From IMG/VR virus record IMGVR_UViG_3300007541_006356, positions 1-61,619 of that record: a stretch of 61,619 bases of DNA; one strand, written 5' to 3'. This DNA is from a virus. The notes under the pieces are model-generated. The model was not told the origin of the DNA. It did no database searches and saw only the letters and a program-made list of their open reading frames with translations. Each line of letters begins with the position of its first letter. Position 1 is the first letter of the stretch. A program made the translations under genes and the position numbers. Shown piece by piece: positions 34,612 through 43,603 of this stretch.

Positions 34612-35592
34612 TTATTTATTGTAATAATTTAACCAAAATTCTACCATTTCGTCTAACATGGTTTCGAAAGTATAATCAGGTTTCCAATTAGTTTTCCTCA
34701 CCAATTTAGAACAGTCACCTTTTAAATCGTGTAATTCTTCTGGTCTAAAATGTTTTTCATCCACAACAACATAATCATTGTAGTTTAAATCTAACTTACT
34801 AAAAACGTGTTCACACAACTCTCTAACCGAATGTGAAATACCTGTAGAACAGACAAAATCATCGGGTTCATCTAGTTGTAAGATTTGCCACATAGCTTTC
34901 ACATAATCTTTAGCGTGACCCCAGTCCCGTGTAGCGTTTAAATTGCCCAATTTTAGTTCGGTAGACAAACCTAATTTTATTTTTACCGCTTCCTTACAGA
35001 CTTTGTTTGTCACAAAATTAGTACCCCGTCTAGGTGATTCGTGGTTAAATAGAATACCATTAGAGATGAATAACCCATAAGAGTTTCTATAATTACGACA
35101 AATATTGTAACTAAATACTTTGGCACACCCATATGGTGATACTGGGTTTAAAGGTGTTGTTTCTCGTTGATACCCATCACTATCAATCGTATTGCCAAAC
35201 ATTTCAGAAGATGATGCTTGATATAATTTAGAGTTCGGTGATACCATTCTAATCGATTCTAAAAGATTTAAAGTACCCAATCCTGTCGCTTGTACAGTAT
35301 AAATTGGTTGATCAAAACTAACCCTAACATGTGATTGTGCTGCTAAATTATATATTTCGTCTGGTTGTACCTTTTGTAAAACCCTAACTAATGAAGCCAT
35401 ATCTGTAAGGTCAGCATATTCTAAATTTATTTTATTAAAAATATGATCAATTCTAACTGATTGCGTTTCAGATACAGAATTTCTTTTAACCGTACCCCAT
35501 ACTTCATAACCTTTCTCTAAAAGGAATTCAGCTAAGTAAGAACCATCCTGTCCGTTGATTCCTGTTATTAATGCAACTTTATTTTTAACCAT
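34612..35592 (-). CDS. gmd: GDP-mannose 4,6-dehydratase
   Basis: Converts GDP-D-mannose to GDP-4-keto-6-deoxy-D-mannose with NADP. The 326-residue protein has the extended SDR signature: GINGQDGSYL at 11-20 (NADP loop), AQSHV, SSSEMFG (128-133 region) and the catalytic YGCAK (Tyr154, Lys158), followed by NHESPRRG and RDWGHAKDYV, which are diagnostic of Gmd. Its start overlaps the methyltransferase gene end by 8 bp. With the ColD-like and ColC-like genes immediately upstream it would form a short deoxysugar pathway. Length is near the normal 345-370. Confidence 0.95.
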   Translation of the reverse strand: MVKNKVALITGINGQDGSYLAEFLLEKGYEVWGTVKRNSVSETQSVRIDHIFNKINLEYADLTDMASLVRVLQKVQPDEIYNLAAQSHVRVSFDQPIYTVQATGLGTLNLLESIRMVSPNSKLYQASSSEMFGNTIDSDGYQRETTPLNPVSPYGCAKVFSYNICRNYRNSYGLFISNGILFNHESPRRGTNFVTNKVCKEAVKIKLGLSTELKLGNLNATRDWGHAKDYVKAMWQILQLDEPDDFVCSTGISHSVRELCEHVFSKLDLNYNDYVVVDEKHFRPEELHDLKGDCSKLVRKTNWKPDYTFETMLDEMVEFWLNYYNK

Positions 35593-36232
35593 CTTTACGT
35601 TTTAATAAAATTCCGTAATCCACAAATCTACCATCCTTAATCCTATCAAACTCTGGGAAAATTTCTGTTACCAGTGACTCGTAATCGTGTTCTCTAATAT
35701 TCTCTATTAAAAAAATGTATTTACTAGACAGTTTTTTCATGTTATATAAAAACTTCTTAGCTTTATCTAAAGATAGATGTATTGTTACAGCTTGAGTGTA
35801 TACAAATTCATATGTCCCCATAGATTCGAAATCACCATCTACCATGTCTTTTACAATAATTCTTTTAGCGAAGTCGTATTTATCTAATTCATAATACTTA
35901 TAACCTAAATCTATTTGTGATTTTGAATAATCACAACCGTTAATTTCGATATTAGGGTTTATTTTACTTATATTAATTAAATGGTGTACACAACCACACC
36001 CACATTCAAAAACACTGTTAACCCCTAATTTATGTACTTGGTGATAAATTTCCTTCCAATTATCGTGTAGGTTATCTTTGAATTCTATTATCCCATCTAC
36101 TTCATCGAAGTCATTAATAATCATATCATGATTATATTGTTTTTGTAAAATATTAATCATTTCTACTTCATAATGTTTTTGGGTATAAGTTTCCCAATTA
36201 AAGTCGTCTTTAGTTTTCATGTTTGTATTCAA
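35585..36232 (-). CDS. SAM-dependent methyltransferase (class I)
   Basis: 215 residues. The SAM-binding glycine loop VFECGCGCVHHL stands at about 95-106, followed by the acidic end of strand 2 in INGCDYSKSQI and a motif II-like FVYTQAVTIHL. Located between the ColD-like dehydratase and Gmd genes and overlapping both, so it is likely to methylate the sugar nucleotide or finished glycan. Two starts are possible (36232 or a Met four codons later); both overlap the upstream gene. Acceptor unknown. Confidence 0.78.
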   Translation of the reverse strand: MNTNMKTKDDFNWETYTQKHYEVEMINILQKQYNHDMIINDFDEVDGIIEFKDNLHDNWKEIYHQVHKLGVNSVFECGCGCVHHLINISKINPNIEINGCDYSKSQIDLGYKYYELDKYDFAKRIIVKDMVDGDFESMGTYEFVYTQAVTIHLSLDKAKKFLYNMKKLSSKYIFLIENIREHDYESLVTEIFPEFDRIKDGRFVDYGILLKRKDG

Positions 36233-37370
36233 AATTTAAAATTGTTGTTATTGTATTTATATCTGTTTCGGAAAGGTTTTGGTGGTTAGGGACATAAAAA
36301 CCCTGTTTATCGATTAATTCACAATTCGGTAAATCATTTTGTGTTTTACCCCACATTGGTTTATTAGCCATATTACCGGCTATTAACGGTCTAACCTCAA
36401 TACCACTTTCTTGTAAAACTTTAACCAAACGTTCTCTTTCGGGGTGTATTATTGGGATAGCGAAACTAGATATGTAATCACCATCACGTTCCCCCAATTT
36501 TAACTCATTAGCAACCATTAGGTCCCTATATTTAAAAAAGTTTTTTCTTCTTTTTTCCGAATAATCATCCAATCTATTAATGACCTTAAGACCTATAAAC
36601 GCCTGTAGGTCAGTTGACCTCAAGTTCATACCAGGAACATAAAAATTATATAATGAGTCAAAATCGGAACATCCATATTTTTCCCTAAGTTCATTCTGTT
36701 TCCATTCAGGTAAATCTCTATCCCAACCATGACTTCTCATCATTAATAATAGGTGGTAAAAGTCTTCATCATTTGTGTTAATAAAACCACCCTCAATAGT
36801 TGATAGGTGGTGCCCGAAATACATCGAAAAGAATGAAGCAAAACCAAATGAACCTAAGTATTGACCTTGGTATTTGGACCCCATACTTTCACATACATCT
36901 TCCAACAATAACACACCATATTCTTCACACAAACGAATAACTTCATCCATATGTGGTACTAAACCTAATGGTGAAACTAAAATCATAACCGATGGGTTAT
37001 GTTCCTTAAACAATTCTTCTAAATGGTTTAAATCACAAGATAAATCCTCTAAGTTACAATCACACATGATAGTTTCATAACCTAACAACATAGGTGAACT
37101 AACATCCGTAGCCCAACTTAAAGCTGGAACCACAATTTTTCCATTCTTTAATTTTCCTGATTGTTTTAACGCTGCAAGTGTCAATAAGATTGATGATGAA
37201 CCTGAATTCACAAATATGGAATATTTAGTACCAATCTTTTCAGACCACTTCTTTTCTAACTCCCAAGTCAATTCACCTTTTGTGAGTCTTGGTATTTCAT
37301 CCTGAGATAACCATTCAATTAAACTATTGATGTCGTCTCGGTTGATTGTGTCGCTTACTAGTTTTATCAT
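36210..37370 (-). CDS. colD: GDP-4-keto-6-deoxymannose 3-dehydratase (ColD-like, PLP-dependent)
   Basis: 386 residues of the DegT/DnrJ/EryC1 aminotransferase fold. In normal members a Lys binds PLP just before the EGG motif; here the segment is MYFGHHLSTIEGG with His187-His188, no Lys. A His at this point is the mark of ColD, which uses PLP/PMP and glutamate to remove the C3 hydroxyl of GDP-4-keto-6-deoxymannose on the way to GDP-L-colitose. Other family blocks are intact: VNSGSSSILLTL, LLLEDVCESMG and the C-terminal YVPNHQNLSE. Flanked by ColC-like and Gmd genes, overlapping each neighbour. ColD is much better supported than perosamine synthase, which keeps the Lys. Confidence 0.88.
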   Translation of the reverse strand: MIKLVSDTINRDDINSLIEWLSQDEIPRLTKGELTWELEKKWSEKIGTKYSIFVNSGSSSILLTLAALKQSGKLKNGKIVVPALSWATDVSSPMLLGYETIMCDCNLEDLSCDLNHLEELFKEHNPSVMILVSPLGLVPHMDEVIRLCEEYGVLLLEDVCESMGSKYQGQYLGSFGFASFFSMYFGHHLSTIEGGFINTNDEDFYHLLLMMRSHGWDRDLPEWKQNELREKYGCSDFDSLYNFYVPGMNLRSTDLQAFIGLKVINRLDDYSEKRRKNFFKYRDLMVANELKLGERDGDYISSFAIPIIHPERERLVKVLQESGIEVRPLIAGNMANKPMWGKTQNDLPNCELIDKQGFYVPNHQNLSETDINTITTILNFEYKHEN

Positions 37371-38269
37371 ACCTTATAAGTTTTATAATACTCTCTTATA
37401 CCATCCTCTAAATTTATAAAATTGTAGTTAGGTATAAGTCTTTCGAACTTTTCTATACTTAAATCCTTTCTCATCTGACCGTTTGGTTTGGTTTTATCGT
37501 ATCTAATCTCTAAATGCTCTGAATCTGTAGCTTTTAGTGCTATTTTAGCGATATCATTTATAGAAATATTTTCTTTAGTGGCTATATTAAAAGATTCTTT
37601 TATGTCTTTTTCTATTACTATTTTAATTATTTTAGCCATATCACTAGCGTGCATAAATTGTCTTAAGGGTGATCCGTCACCATATAACATTATATGATTT
37701 TCATTATTAAGATTTGCTAGATATATTTTTTTAATTAAAGCTGTCACAAAATGACTTTTATTTTCATCATCTTTGTCAGATTCACCGTATAAATTACAGG
37801 GTGACATATACATATATTCAGTACCATACTCCTCATTACATGAATCTATTTGGACAGCTAAAGCTCTTTTAGCCATACCGTATGAAAAATTAGTTTTTGT
37901 TGGTGGTCCTAGATGCAGGTCTTCCTCCTTCATAGGGTATGTTTCTACCACATCAGGGAATATACAACTACTAAGAATACCTATAAATTTTTTAACTCCA
38001 TATTGTTGTGCGTATTTAACCATAAAAGTATTCATCAGTATATTTTGTTCAAAATACTCAGAAGGGTGATGTATATTATCAAATATACCACCAACTCTAG
38101 CGGCTAAATGAACCACACAATCTGGCTCATGTGTTTCATACATTTTTTTAACTTCCGATTGGATTGTTAAGTCATAATCTTTTGATGACAAATAAACAGC
38201 ATTTGGTAATATATTTTTTAAGTAATTACCTACCAACCCACTACCACCAGTTACAATTATTTTTGGCAT
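37367..38269 (-). CDS. colC: GDP-L-colitose synthase / GDP-L-fucose synthase-like epimerase-reductase
   Basis: 300 residues, extended SDR. GGSGLVGNYL NADP loop at 8-17; SSCIFP with Ser101 and Cys102; YGMAK with Tyr130 and Lys134; SHFV with His173; and the substrate block GDGSPLRQFMHASDMA. In GDP-fucose synthase the Cys and His pair perform the epimerisation and Tyr/Lys the 4-keto reduction; ColC is the homologue acting on the 3-deoxy compound. Because a ColD-like enzyme overlaps this gene by 4 bp, colitose synthesis is the favoured reading, but GDP-L-fucose could also be made directly from the Gmd product. Confidence 0.85.
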   Translation of the reverse strand: MPKIIVTGGSGLVGNYLKNILPNAVYLSSKDYDLTIQSEVKKMYETHEPDCVVHLAARVGGIFDNIHHPSEYFEQNILMNTFMVKYAQQYGVKKFIGILSSCIFPDVVETYPMKEEDLHLGPPTKTNFSYGMAKRALAVQIDSCNEEYGTEYMYMSPCNLYGESDKDDENKSHFVTALIKKIYLANLNNENHIMLYGDGSPLRQFMHASDMAKIIKIVIEKDIKESFNIATKENISINDIAKIALKATDSEHLEIRYDKTKPNGQMRKDLSIEKFERLIPNYNFINLEDGIREYYKTYKV

Positions 38270-38271
38270 AA

Positions 38272-39543
38272 TTAAAAAATTTTAAAATAGTCAAAATTTT
38301 CTTCGTCTTCAAAAAAATCTAAAACCTGTTTAACACACTGGTCTGTGTTGAAATATTGCCATTGTCCCCATCTCCCTAAACCATATAATTTATACTTTTT
38401 ACAGTAATCTAAAATATTACGTATTGCTTGTTTATACGTTTTGGTTGGTAACGGATATGAGTAAATGTTCTCATGTTCATATAATGGTGTCCCCGCTTTC
38501 CATTTTTTATCATTTTCTAACCATCTTTTTCTATTAATATCTGTCATAACCCCCCCCAGTTTACTATATGGTGCAAAGTTGCAAATGTAAAATTCACGGT
38601 GTTGTTCAACATCTAAGTTAGGGATATATTTCCAATGAGCTTTATGTGTGTAAGGTTCTCTTTCCCAAAGAGATATAACGTTACTCAAGTATTCTAAATT
38701 TTCAAACTCTTTTGGAAAATCAAAGTTGTTTAATTCTATGTTTAATTTTGTCCACGGGGATGTGTTAATAATTTTTTTAGTATAATATTCATCATTTATA
38801 CACCACACTTCATTTTCATTATCATAAGTTAATTTTTTCACATCTACGTTTGTTACAATATAATCGGTAACATTCTTTTTAATTGCGTCTAATATGGATT
38901 GGAACCCACCGTATTTAGGGTAAAAAAATGATTTATGACTTACTACTTGTTCGGTAAAATTAGAATTTCTTTCTATAATTGATTTTAAAACCAATTTAAT
39001 ATCTGTTTCAGGTATTTTCACCAACCAATCTGTATTTAATTTTGAAATATCCATGCACCATAATTTTTTATTATATGGTATCATGTAGTTATCCGCGATT
39101 TTATCCCCAAGATAATTTCTAATCCAAGATTCAAAATTTTCATACTTTATGTCCTTACTTGCTGCCGTTAAATAAGAATATAAGTATTCAACTTGTAAAT
39201 CATTAGGTAGTTGCCATAAATTTAATTCTATTGGGAATTCTACTTCATTACCTTCTAAATCGATTATTACTTTTGTGTCATACTTATTAAAATCTTCTTT
39301 AGGGATGTGGTCAAATATCCATTCTAACACTTCAGGATATTTTGAGTGTAGAACATGTCCACCCCCAATATCTAAATAATGTCCGTCTATATTTACCGTT
39401 CTACAAAGACCACCTATTTCTTTTTCGGACTCCAATATTAAAAAGTTTTCATTACCTTTTTGTTGTAATCTTCTACCTGCGGATACTCCGGTGAAACCGC
39501 CTCCAATTATTATATAATCAAATATATTTTGTGATTTTTTCAT
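38272..39543 (-). CDS. FAD-dependent oxidoreductase related to UDP-galactopyranose mutase
   Basis: 423 residues from the ATG at 39543 (the frame extends 13 codons further into the upstream gene). N-terminal FAD loop IIGGGFTGVSAGRRL, then ESEKEIGGLCRT and GGGHVLHSKYPEV, as in the amine-oxidase/UGM superfamily; MIPYNKKLWCMDISKL resembles the Y-N-x-K-x-W segment of UGM homologues, and GLGRWGQWQYFNTDQ the C-terminal FAD motif. A role in making a furanose or oxidised sugar for the island's glycan is likely. The exact substrate cannot be read from the sequence. Confidence 0.75.
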   Translation of the reverse strand: MKKSQNIFDYIIIGGGFTGVSAGRRLQQKGNENFLILESEKEIGGLCRTVNIDGHYLDIGGGHVLHSKYPEVLEWIFDHIPKEDFNKYDTKVIIDLEGNEVEFPIELNLWQLPNDLQVEYLYSYLTAASKDIKYENFESWIRNYLGDKIADNYMIPYNKKLWCMDISKLNTDWLVKIPETDIKLVLKSIIERNSNFTEQVVSHKSFFYPKYGGFQSILDAIKKNVTDYIVTNVDVKKLTYDNENEVWCINDEYYTKKIINTSPWTKLNIELNNFDFPKEFENLEYLSNVISLWEREPYTHKAHWKYIPNLDVEQHREFYICNFAPYSKLGGVMTDINRKRWLENDKKWKAGTPLYEHENIYSYPLPTKTYKQAIRNILDYCKKYKLYGLGRWGQWQYFNTDQCVKQVLDFFEDEENFDYFKIF

Positions 39544-40375
39544 AAATTTCTTCAGTTGTTGGTATGTGTTTAATAAAATCAAATTTTACTTTTGAAAAGT
39601 TAATACAATCCGCATAAAAAGATGGATCTCCTCCGTGTTTTTCCATAAGTTTTGTGTTATCGATTATTGTAATATTAATATTATTATGACCAAAAATCAA
39701 GCAAGGATAAACACCTCCGGTCATAGTACTCATAACATTTTTACAGTTTGTATTTCTAACTATTGAACACCAATCTCTATAGTTTTTTATAAATGTTATA
39801 TTTTCACCGTCACACCATTTTTCAGTTTCTTTACCGAACACAAAAGTTTTTATATTGTTTTCATTTAATTTATTTATTAAATCGTACCAAAATTCGTCAG
39901 TCATATTTTTTTCCGTCCAAGCGGCTCTTTTCCTTATTACTAAACATATAAAAGGTGAGTTTAAATCATATTCTCTCAAATCACTCCAATCTACATCAGT
40001 AATTAAATTTTTATCTCTTTCCCAATTTTGATAGAATGGTACATAAGGAATTAATCTTTTCTCTTTAGGCCCACTAGCCATTTGTAAAAATAAACCATTA
40101 TCTAATAAATCAATTGATTCTATATTACCATGATTTAAAATTTGATATTCTTGGTAACTAATCACGTTATCAAATATTTTAGTATAAAGACATTTTCTTT
40201 CTTCAATAGTTACCACACAATCTGATTTATTTATTTTACCTTCTTGTAATAACATAATTAGGTAAAGTCTAGTTATTACTAACTCAGTTGCAATTTCGGT
40301 CACACTTAAAGGGTCGTGTGCGTCACTTGTGGAATCTCCTTTGTATTTATCTTTTGCGACTATAATATATTTCAT
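39518..40375 (-). CDS. Probable glycosyltransferase (GT-B/GT9-like) of uncertain family
   Basis: 285 residues. Segments FICLVIRKRAAW, TFVFGKETEKW and MTGGVYPCLIFGHN have the order and look of the donor-binding half of GT-B transferases such as heptosyltransferases, but the key motifs are weak. The start overlaps the carbamoyltransferase stop by 4 bp and the end overlaps the UGM-like gene, placing it firmly in the glycan operon. Treat as hypothetical with a likely sugar-related role. Confidence 0.55.
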   Translation of the reverse strand: MKYIIVAKDKYKGDSTSDAHDPLSVTEIATELVITRLYLIMLLQEGKINKSDCVVTIEERKCLYTKIFDNVISYQEYQILNHGNIESIDLLDNGLFLQMASGPKEKRLIPYVPFYQNWERDKNLITDVDWSDLREYDLNSPFICLVIRKRAAWTEKNMTDEFWYDLINKLNENNIKTFVFGKETEKWCDGENITFIKNYRDWCSIVRNTNCKNVMSTMTGGVYPCLIFGHNNINITIIDNTKLMEKHGGDPSFYADCINFSKVKFDFIKHIPTTEEIYEKITKYI

Positions 40376-41952
40376 TTATTTTTAAATATTTTATTTTTTA
40401 TGACTAAAAAGTCTAATTCAGTATTTTCTAAAACGTAAAATGCATCTTCATATCTAGTTAAGATTGGTAACCCTTTTATATTAAATGAAGTATTCAAAAT
40501 TATAGGGATGTGGCCCAATTCATCAAGTTTATTCAAAATTTCGTTAAATAAATTGTGGGTTTTACTCGTGGTTGTTTGTAGTCTCGTTGTGTTATCTTCA
40601 TGTACAATTGATTTAACCCTATCCGTATATTCAGATTTAATCATCGGAGCATAACTCATGTAGTTAGATTCTTTAGGGTTTTCAAAATATTTTTCAATAT
40701 CTTGTAATCTACAAACAGGCGCAAATGGTCTAAACCATTCTCTAAATTTAACTTTAGCGTTTAATATATCTTTCATGTTAGGAAAAGATGGGTCACAAAT
40801 GATACTACGATTACCCAGAGCTCTTGGACCAACTTCTGAATGACCATTAACTAAACCTAATATTTTTCCTTGTTTTAAATACTGAACAATTTTATCAACC
40901 GTCAAATCTTCATTTGGGTATTCGGATAAAAATTTATCATACAATTCCGCATCAAGTATTTCAATTCCACTGTAACATATTTCTTGAGTTCCTAAATTTG
41001 GGAACATCGTTAAAAACATACCATAAGACAAACCACAATCATTAGGGTTTGACGGTACATATAATTCTAAATTTAATTTTTTTAAATACTCGTGAAGTTT
41101 TTGATTATATAAAACGTTTAAAGCACAACCACCAACTAAAACAACATTAGTTTTATATTCATTAACAAATGGAATAACTAACTCATTCATTTTACGTTCA
41201 AAAACGTATTGTGAAGTTGTGGATACGTCAAAAGAATCTTGGCCCGATAAAACATTTTTTTCACATTTAATACCTAAAGATGAACATAAACTTTCTAAAT
41301 TTTTGTTAACATAATAGCTTTCAAAATGCTCAATCCATTCATTTCTAACTTTCCCATAAGCACAAAGACCCATTACTTTCCCAGCGTTAGTTAAAGAGTG
41401 TTCGGTTTTATGTTCAGGACTAATTTCCGAAATTAACCAACCAATCGCAGAATATGGATTACCAAAATCATAATTTTGACAATTTAATTCATTAATTTTA
41501 TCACCTTCCCCTAAATAAGCTCTTGTAGTATAAACTAAGTTAAAGTCCCAACCACCACCATCAACGGAAAAAATTAAAGATTTTTTAAATTTTGAAGTAT
41601 AATATCCTGAAGCTGCATGAGAAAAGTGATGTTTCATTAATACAAATTCAGCGTTAGGAAAAAAACTTTTTATTAAGTTTTTATCATCATCATTAAGTTC
41701 TAAATATAAAATTAATTTTATGTTAGTGTTATTTAAATTGTTTTTTATATGTGTTAGGAATTGAATTCTTTCATTTTGATTTGAACCCATTAAATCCCAC
41801 CCGTCAAATCTTGAAGAAAACATTGCATATCTTTTTTTTACAAATCTTTCATATTCGTAAACTCTTATAGTATTATTTTTATCTATGAATGTTATTGATG
41901 CATCGTGTGATCCATAAATTGAAATGACTTCGTTTGGGTTATAATTTTGCAT
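40372..41952 (-). CDS. O-carbamoyltransferase (NodU/CmcH/TobZ family)
   Basis: Transfers a carbamoyl group from carbamoyl phosphate via carbamoyl-adenylate to a hydroxyl, often on a sugar. The 526-residue protein has GSHDASI at 14-20, KHHFSHAASGY (metal-binding His108, His109, His112), SVDGGGWD (129-136), VVLVGGCALNVLYN, then GHSEVGPRALGNRSI and FREWFRPFAPV in the YrdC-like C-terminal domain. All expected family blocks are present. Within the glycan island it would carbamoylate a sugar residue. Cys or His losses are not apparent. Confidence 0.9.
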   Translation of the reverse strand: MQNYNPNEVISIYGSHDASITFIDKNNTIRVYEYERFVKKRYAMFSSRFDGWDLMGSNQNERIQFLTHIKNNLNNTNIKLILYLELNDDDKNLIKSFFPNAEFVLMKHHFSHAASGYYTSKFKKSLIFSVDGGGWDFNLVYTTRAYLGEGDKINELNCQNYDFGNPYSAIGWLISEISPEHKTEHSLTNAGKVMGLCAYGKVRNEWIEHFESYYVNKNLESLCSSLGIKCEKNVLSGQDSFDVSTTSQYVFERKMNELVIPFVNEYKTNVVLVGGCALNVLYNQKLHEYLKKLNLELYVPSNPNDCGLSYGMFLTMFPNLGTQEICYSGIEILDAELYDKFLSEYPNEDLTVDKIVQYLKQGKILGLVNGHSEVGPRALGNRSIICDPSFPNMKDILNAKVKFREWFRPFAPVCRLQDIEKYFENPKESNYMSYAPMIKSEYTDRVKSIVHEDNTTRLQTTTSKTHNLFNEILNKLDELGHIPIILNTSFNIKGLPILTRYEDAFYVLENTELDFLVIKNKIFKNK

Positions 41953-42011
41953 TTGTTATATTTTTTTTTGGTGTATAAAAATTAATAAAATAAAAAATGA
42001 AGATTAAGTTT

Positions 42012-42785
42012 TTATAATACAATCCATTTTTCACAATAAATGTCGTCAGTTACAAATCCGTTTTTTGACGGACCAAACCATTTTTTTGGTGCAATTACTA
42101 TTTTGTTTTTATTTTTATTTAAGCATGACCCCCACCAAGAAAAAGAAGAGTTTGCAATAATATTATTTCTACATAAAGACATTAAATACAAATCTTCATA
42201 ATCTTCATTACCCTCAACAAAAACTACATTTTTTAAATGTTTGAAATTTTCCTTGCACCATTCAATATCGTCAGAAAATATGAAAAAAGTTTTATCTTTA
42301 CCAATGTATGAAACAGCCTTATCGTAATAATTCATATCTTGTGTTGGGTGATGTTCTAATAATTTTAGATAATCACCTCGCCTAACATGTATAGCACAAG
42401 TTTCTGTTTTTAAATTATCCCCATATCGTTCCTTTAGACCACATATAGTCTTATCATCGATAAAGAATTCTAATATCTTATCTTTATTGTTTTTAAAATA
42501 TTTTTCGGATTGGAAATACCCGTGTAAAATCGTGTCCGACATAAAGTTGGGTATTGGTGAATAATGAAAATATGGTTCATAATAAATTTGATTTATGACC
42601 ATATCTTCATTAAGTGATACGTTTTTTAATATGTTTTTGGTGTAATTTGAAAGGGGATTATGGACAATTTGTATATTATTTGGGTTAACAACAAAATCAA
42701 CTCCCAAATCTAAAGATTTTGAGTACGCGGCCGCAATTTGAAATAAATAATTACCTAAACCACCTTGTAAATAACAACTAATCAT
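42012..42785 (-). CDS. GT11 fucosyltransferase-family glycosyltransferase
   Basis: 257 residues. Matches alpha-1,2-fucosyltransferases of family GT11: N-terminal GGLGNYLFQIA, the HVRRGDY motif at 133-139 that binds the GDP-sugar, IFSDDIEWCKE, and NSSFSWWGS near the C-terminus. GT11 enzymes use GDP-L-fucose, and characterised colitosyltransferases of O-antigen clusters belong to the same family, so GDP-colitose from the neighbouring genes is a likely donor. Followed after a 59 bp gap without clear signals by the carbamoyltransferase gene. Confidence 0.9.
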   Translation of the reverse strand: MISCYLQGGLGNYLFQIAAAYSKSLDLGVDFVVNPNNIQIVHNPLSNYTKNILKNVSLNEDMVINQIYYEPYFHYSPIPNFMSDTILHGYFQSEKYFKNNKDKILEFFIDDKTICGLKERYGDNLKTETCAIHVRRGDYLKLLEHHPTQDMNYYDKAVSYIGKDKTFFIFSDDIEWCKENFKHLKNVVFVEGNEDYEDLYLMSLCRNNIIANSSFSWWGSCLNKNKNKIVIAPKKWFGPSKNGFVTDDIYCEKWIVL

Positions 42786-42790
42786 TCTAA

Positions 42791-43603
42791 TTATAGTGTT
42801 TTAGTGAATTGATAAACAAATTCATCGGGTAATAAATAATTTTTAGCTAAATTAAAATTACTTTTAATGTGACTTAATTTTGAATTATACATTTCTTCAT
42901 TACAACCATCCAATATTTTTTCCAAATCTTCTAAATTGTCAAAAATCAACATACCATCAGTGTTAAAAAAATCACCTATGGATGGACATCCCCAATAAAT
43001 TGGGATTGTACCAGTCATAAAACAGTCAATTAATTTTTCAGTAAACCAATAATCTCTTTTACAATTTTCAATAACAACAGAAAACCTATATTCTTTTAAA
43101 CCTTCTAATTTAAATTCAATAGGTGAATATCCTCTCCCAAAAACATCCATTTTGTTCCCAAATTTTTGAATAACTTTGTGTCTTAATTTATGACCATCAG
43201 TAAATGATTTACTTGATGATATTGTTGAGACATTTTTACTTTTTTCGTAAATTTTTTGGTTATCTTCAGGTATCCAACAACATCCAAACGGGACAAACTT
43301 TGTATTAAACCCCTTATCTAATAAAGTTTTTTCATGGGTCAATATATAGTCAAATTTCATTAAATTGTTTTTAATGTAATCATAGTGGTGAGGTGCAACA
43401 CACACTGGTTCAATTAACCATGCAATTTTATTTTTACTTGGTGGTAAATTTGATGTTAAAAAATTATCTGTGACAACTAAATTATCGTTATAACTAACAT
43501 TTAACCTATCCCATATAAAGGTCTCTGATTTTTGGAAATCAGAACAATATCCTAATACTGAATGTGAAAACGTATTGTCGATTATTTTTAATTTATCTTT
43601 CAT
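42791..43603 (-). CDS. GT10 alpha-1,3-fucosyltransferase-like glycosyltransferase
   Basis: 270 residues. The C-terminal half has the GT10 hallmark around 172-205: YRFSVVIENCKRDYW, then FTEKLIDCFMTGTIPIYWG, which in this family forms the GDP-fucose pocket (E-N, T-E-K, G-T-x-P-x-Y-x-G). The N-terminal half is poorly conserved, as usual. Spaced 5 bp from the GT11 gene and overlapping the GT2 gene by 4 bp. With GT11 it gives two GDP-deoxyhexose-type transferases side by side; donor may be GDP-colitose or GDP-fucose. Confidence 0.85.
   Translation of the reverse strand: MKDKLKIIDNTFSHSVLGYCSDFQKSETFIWDRLNVSYNDNLVVTDNFLTSNLPPSKNKIAWLIEPVCVAPHHYDYIKNNLMKFDYILTHEKTLLDKGFNTKFVPFGCCWIPEDNQKIYEKSKNVSTISSSKSFTDGHKLRHKVIQKFGNKMDVFGRGYSPIEFKLEGLKEYRFSVVIENCKRDYWFTEKLIDCFMTGTIPIYWGCPSIGDFFNTDGMLIFDNLEDLEKILDGCNEEMYNSKLSHIKSNFNLAKNYLLPDEFVYQFTKTL

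Noticed and set aside
36210-37370. GDP-perosamine synthase or ordinary sugar aminotransferase
   Set aside because: The PLP-binding Lys is absent and replaced by His, which points to a ColD-type dehydratase.
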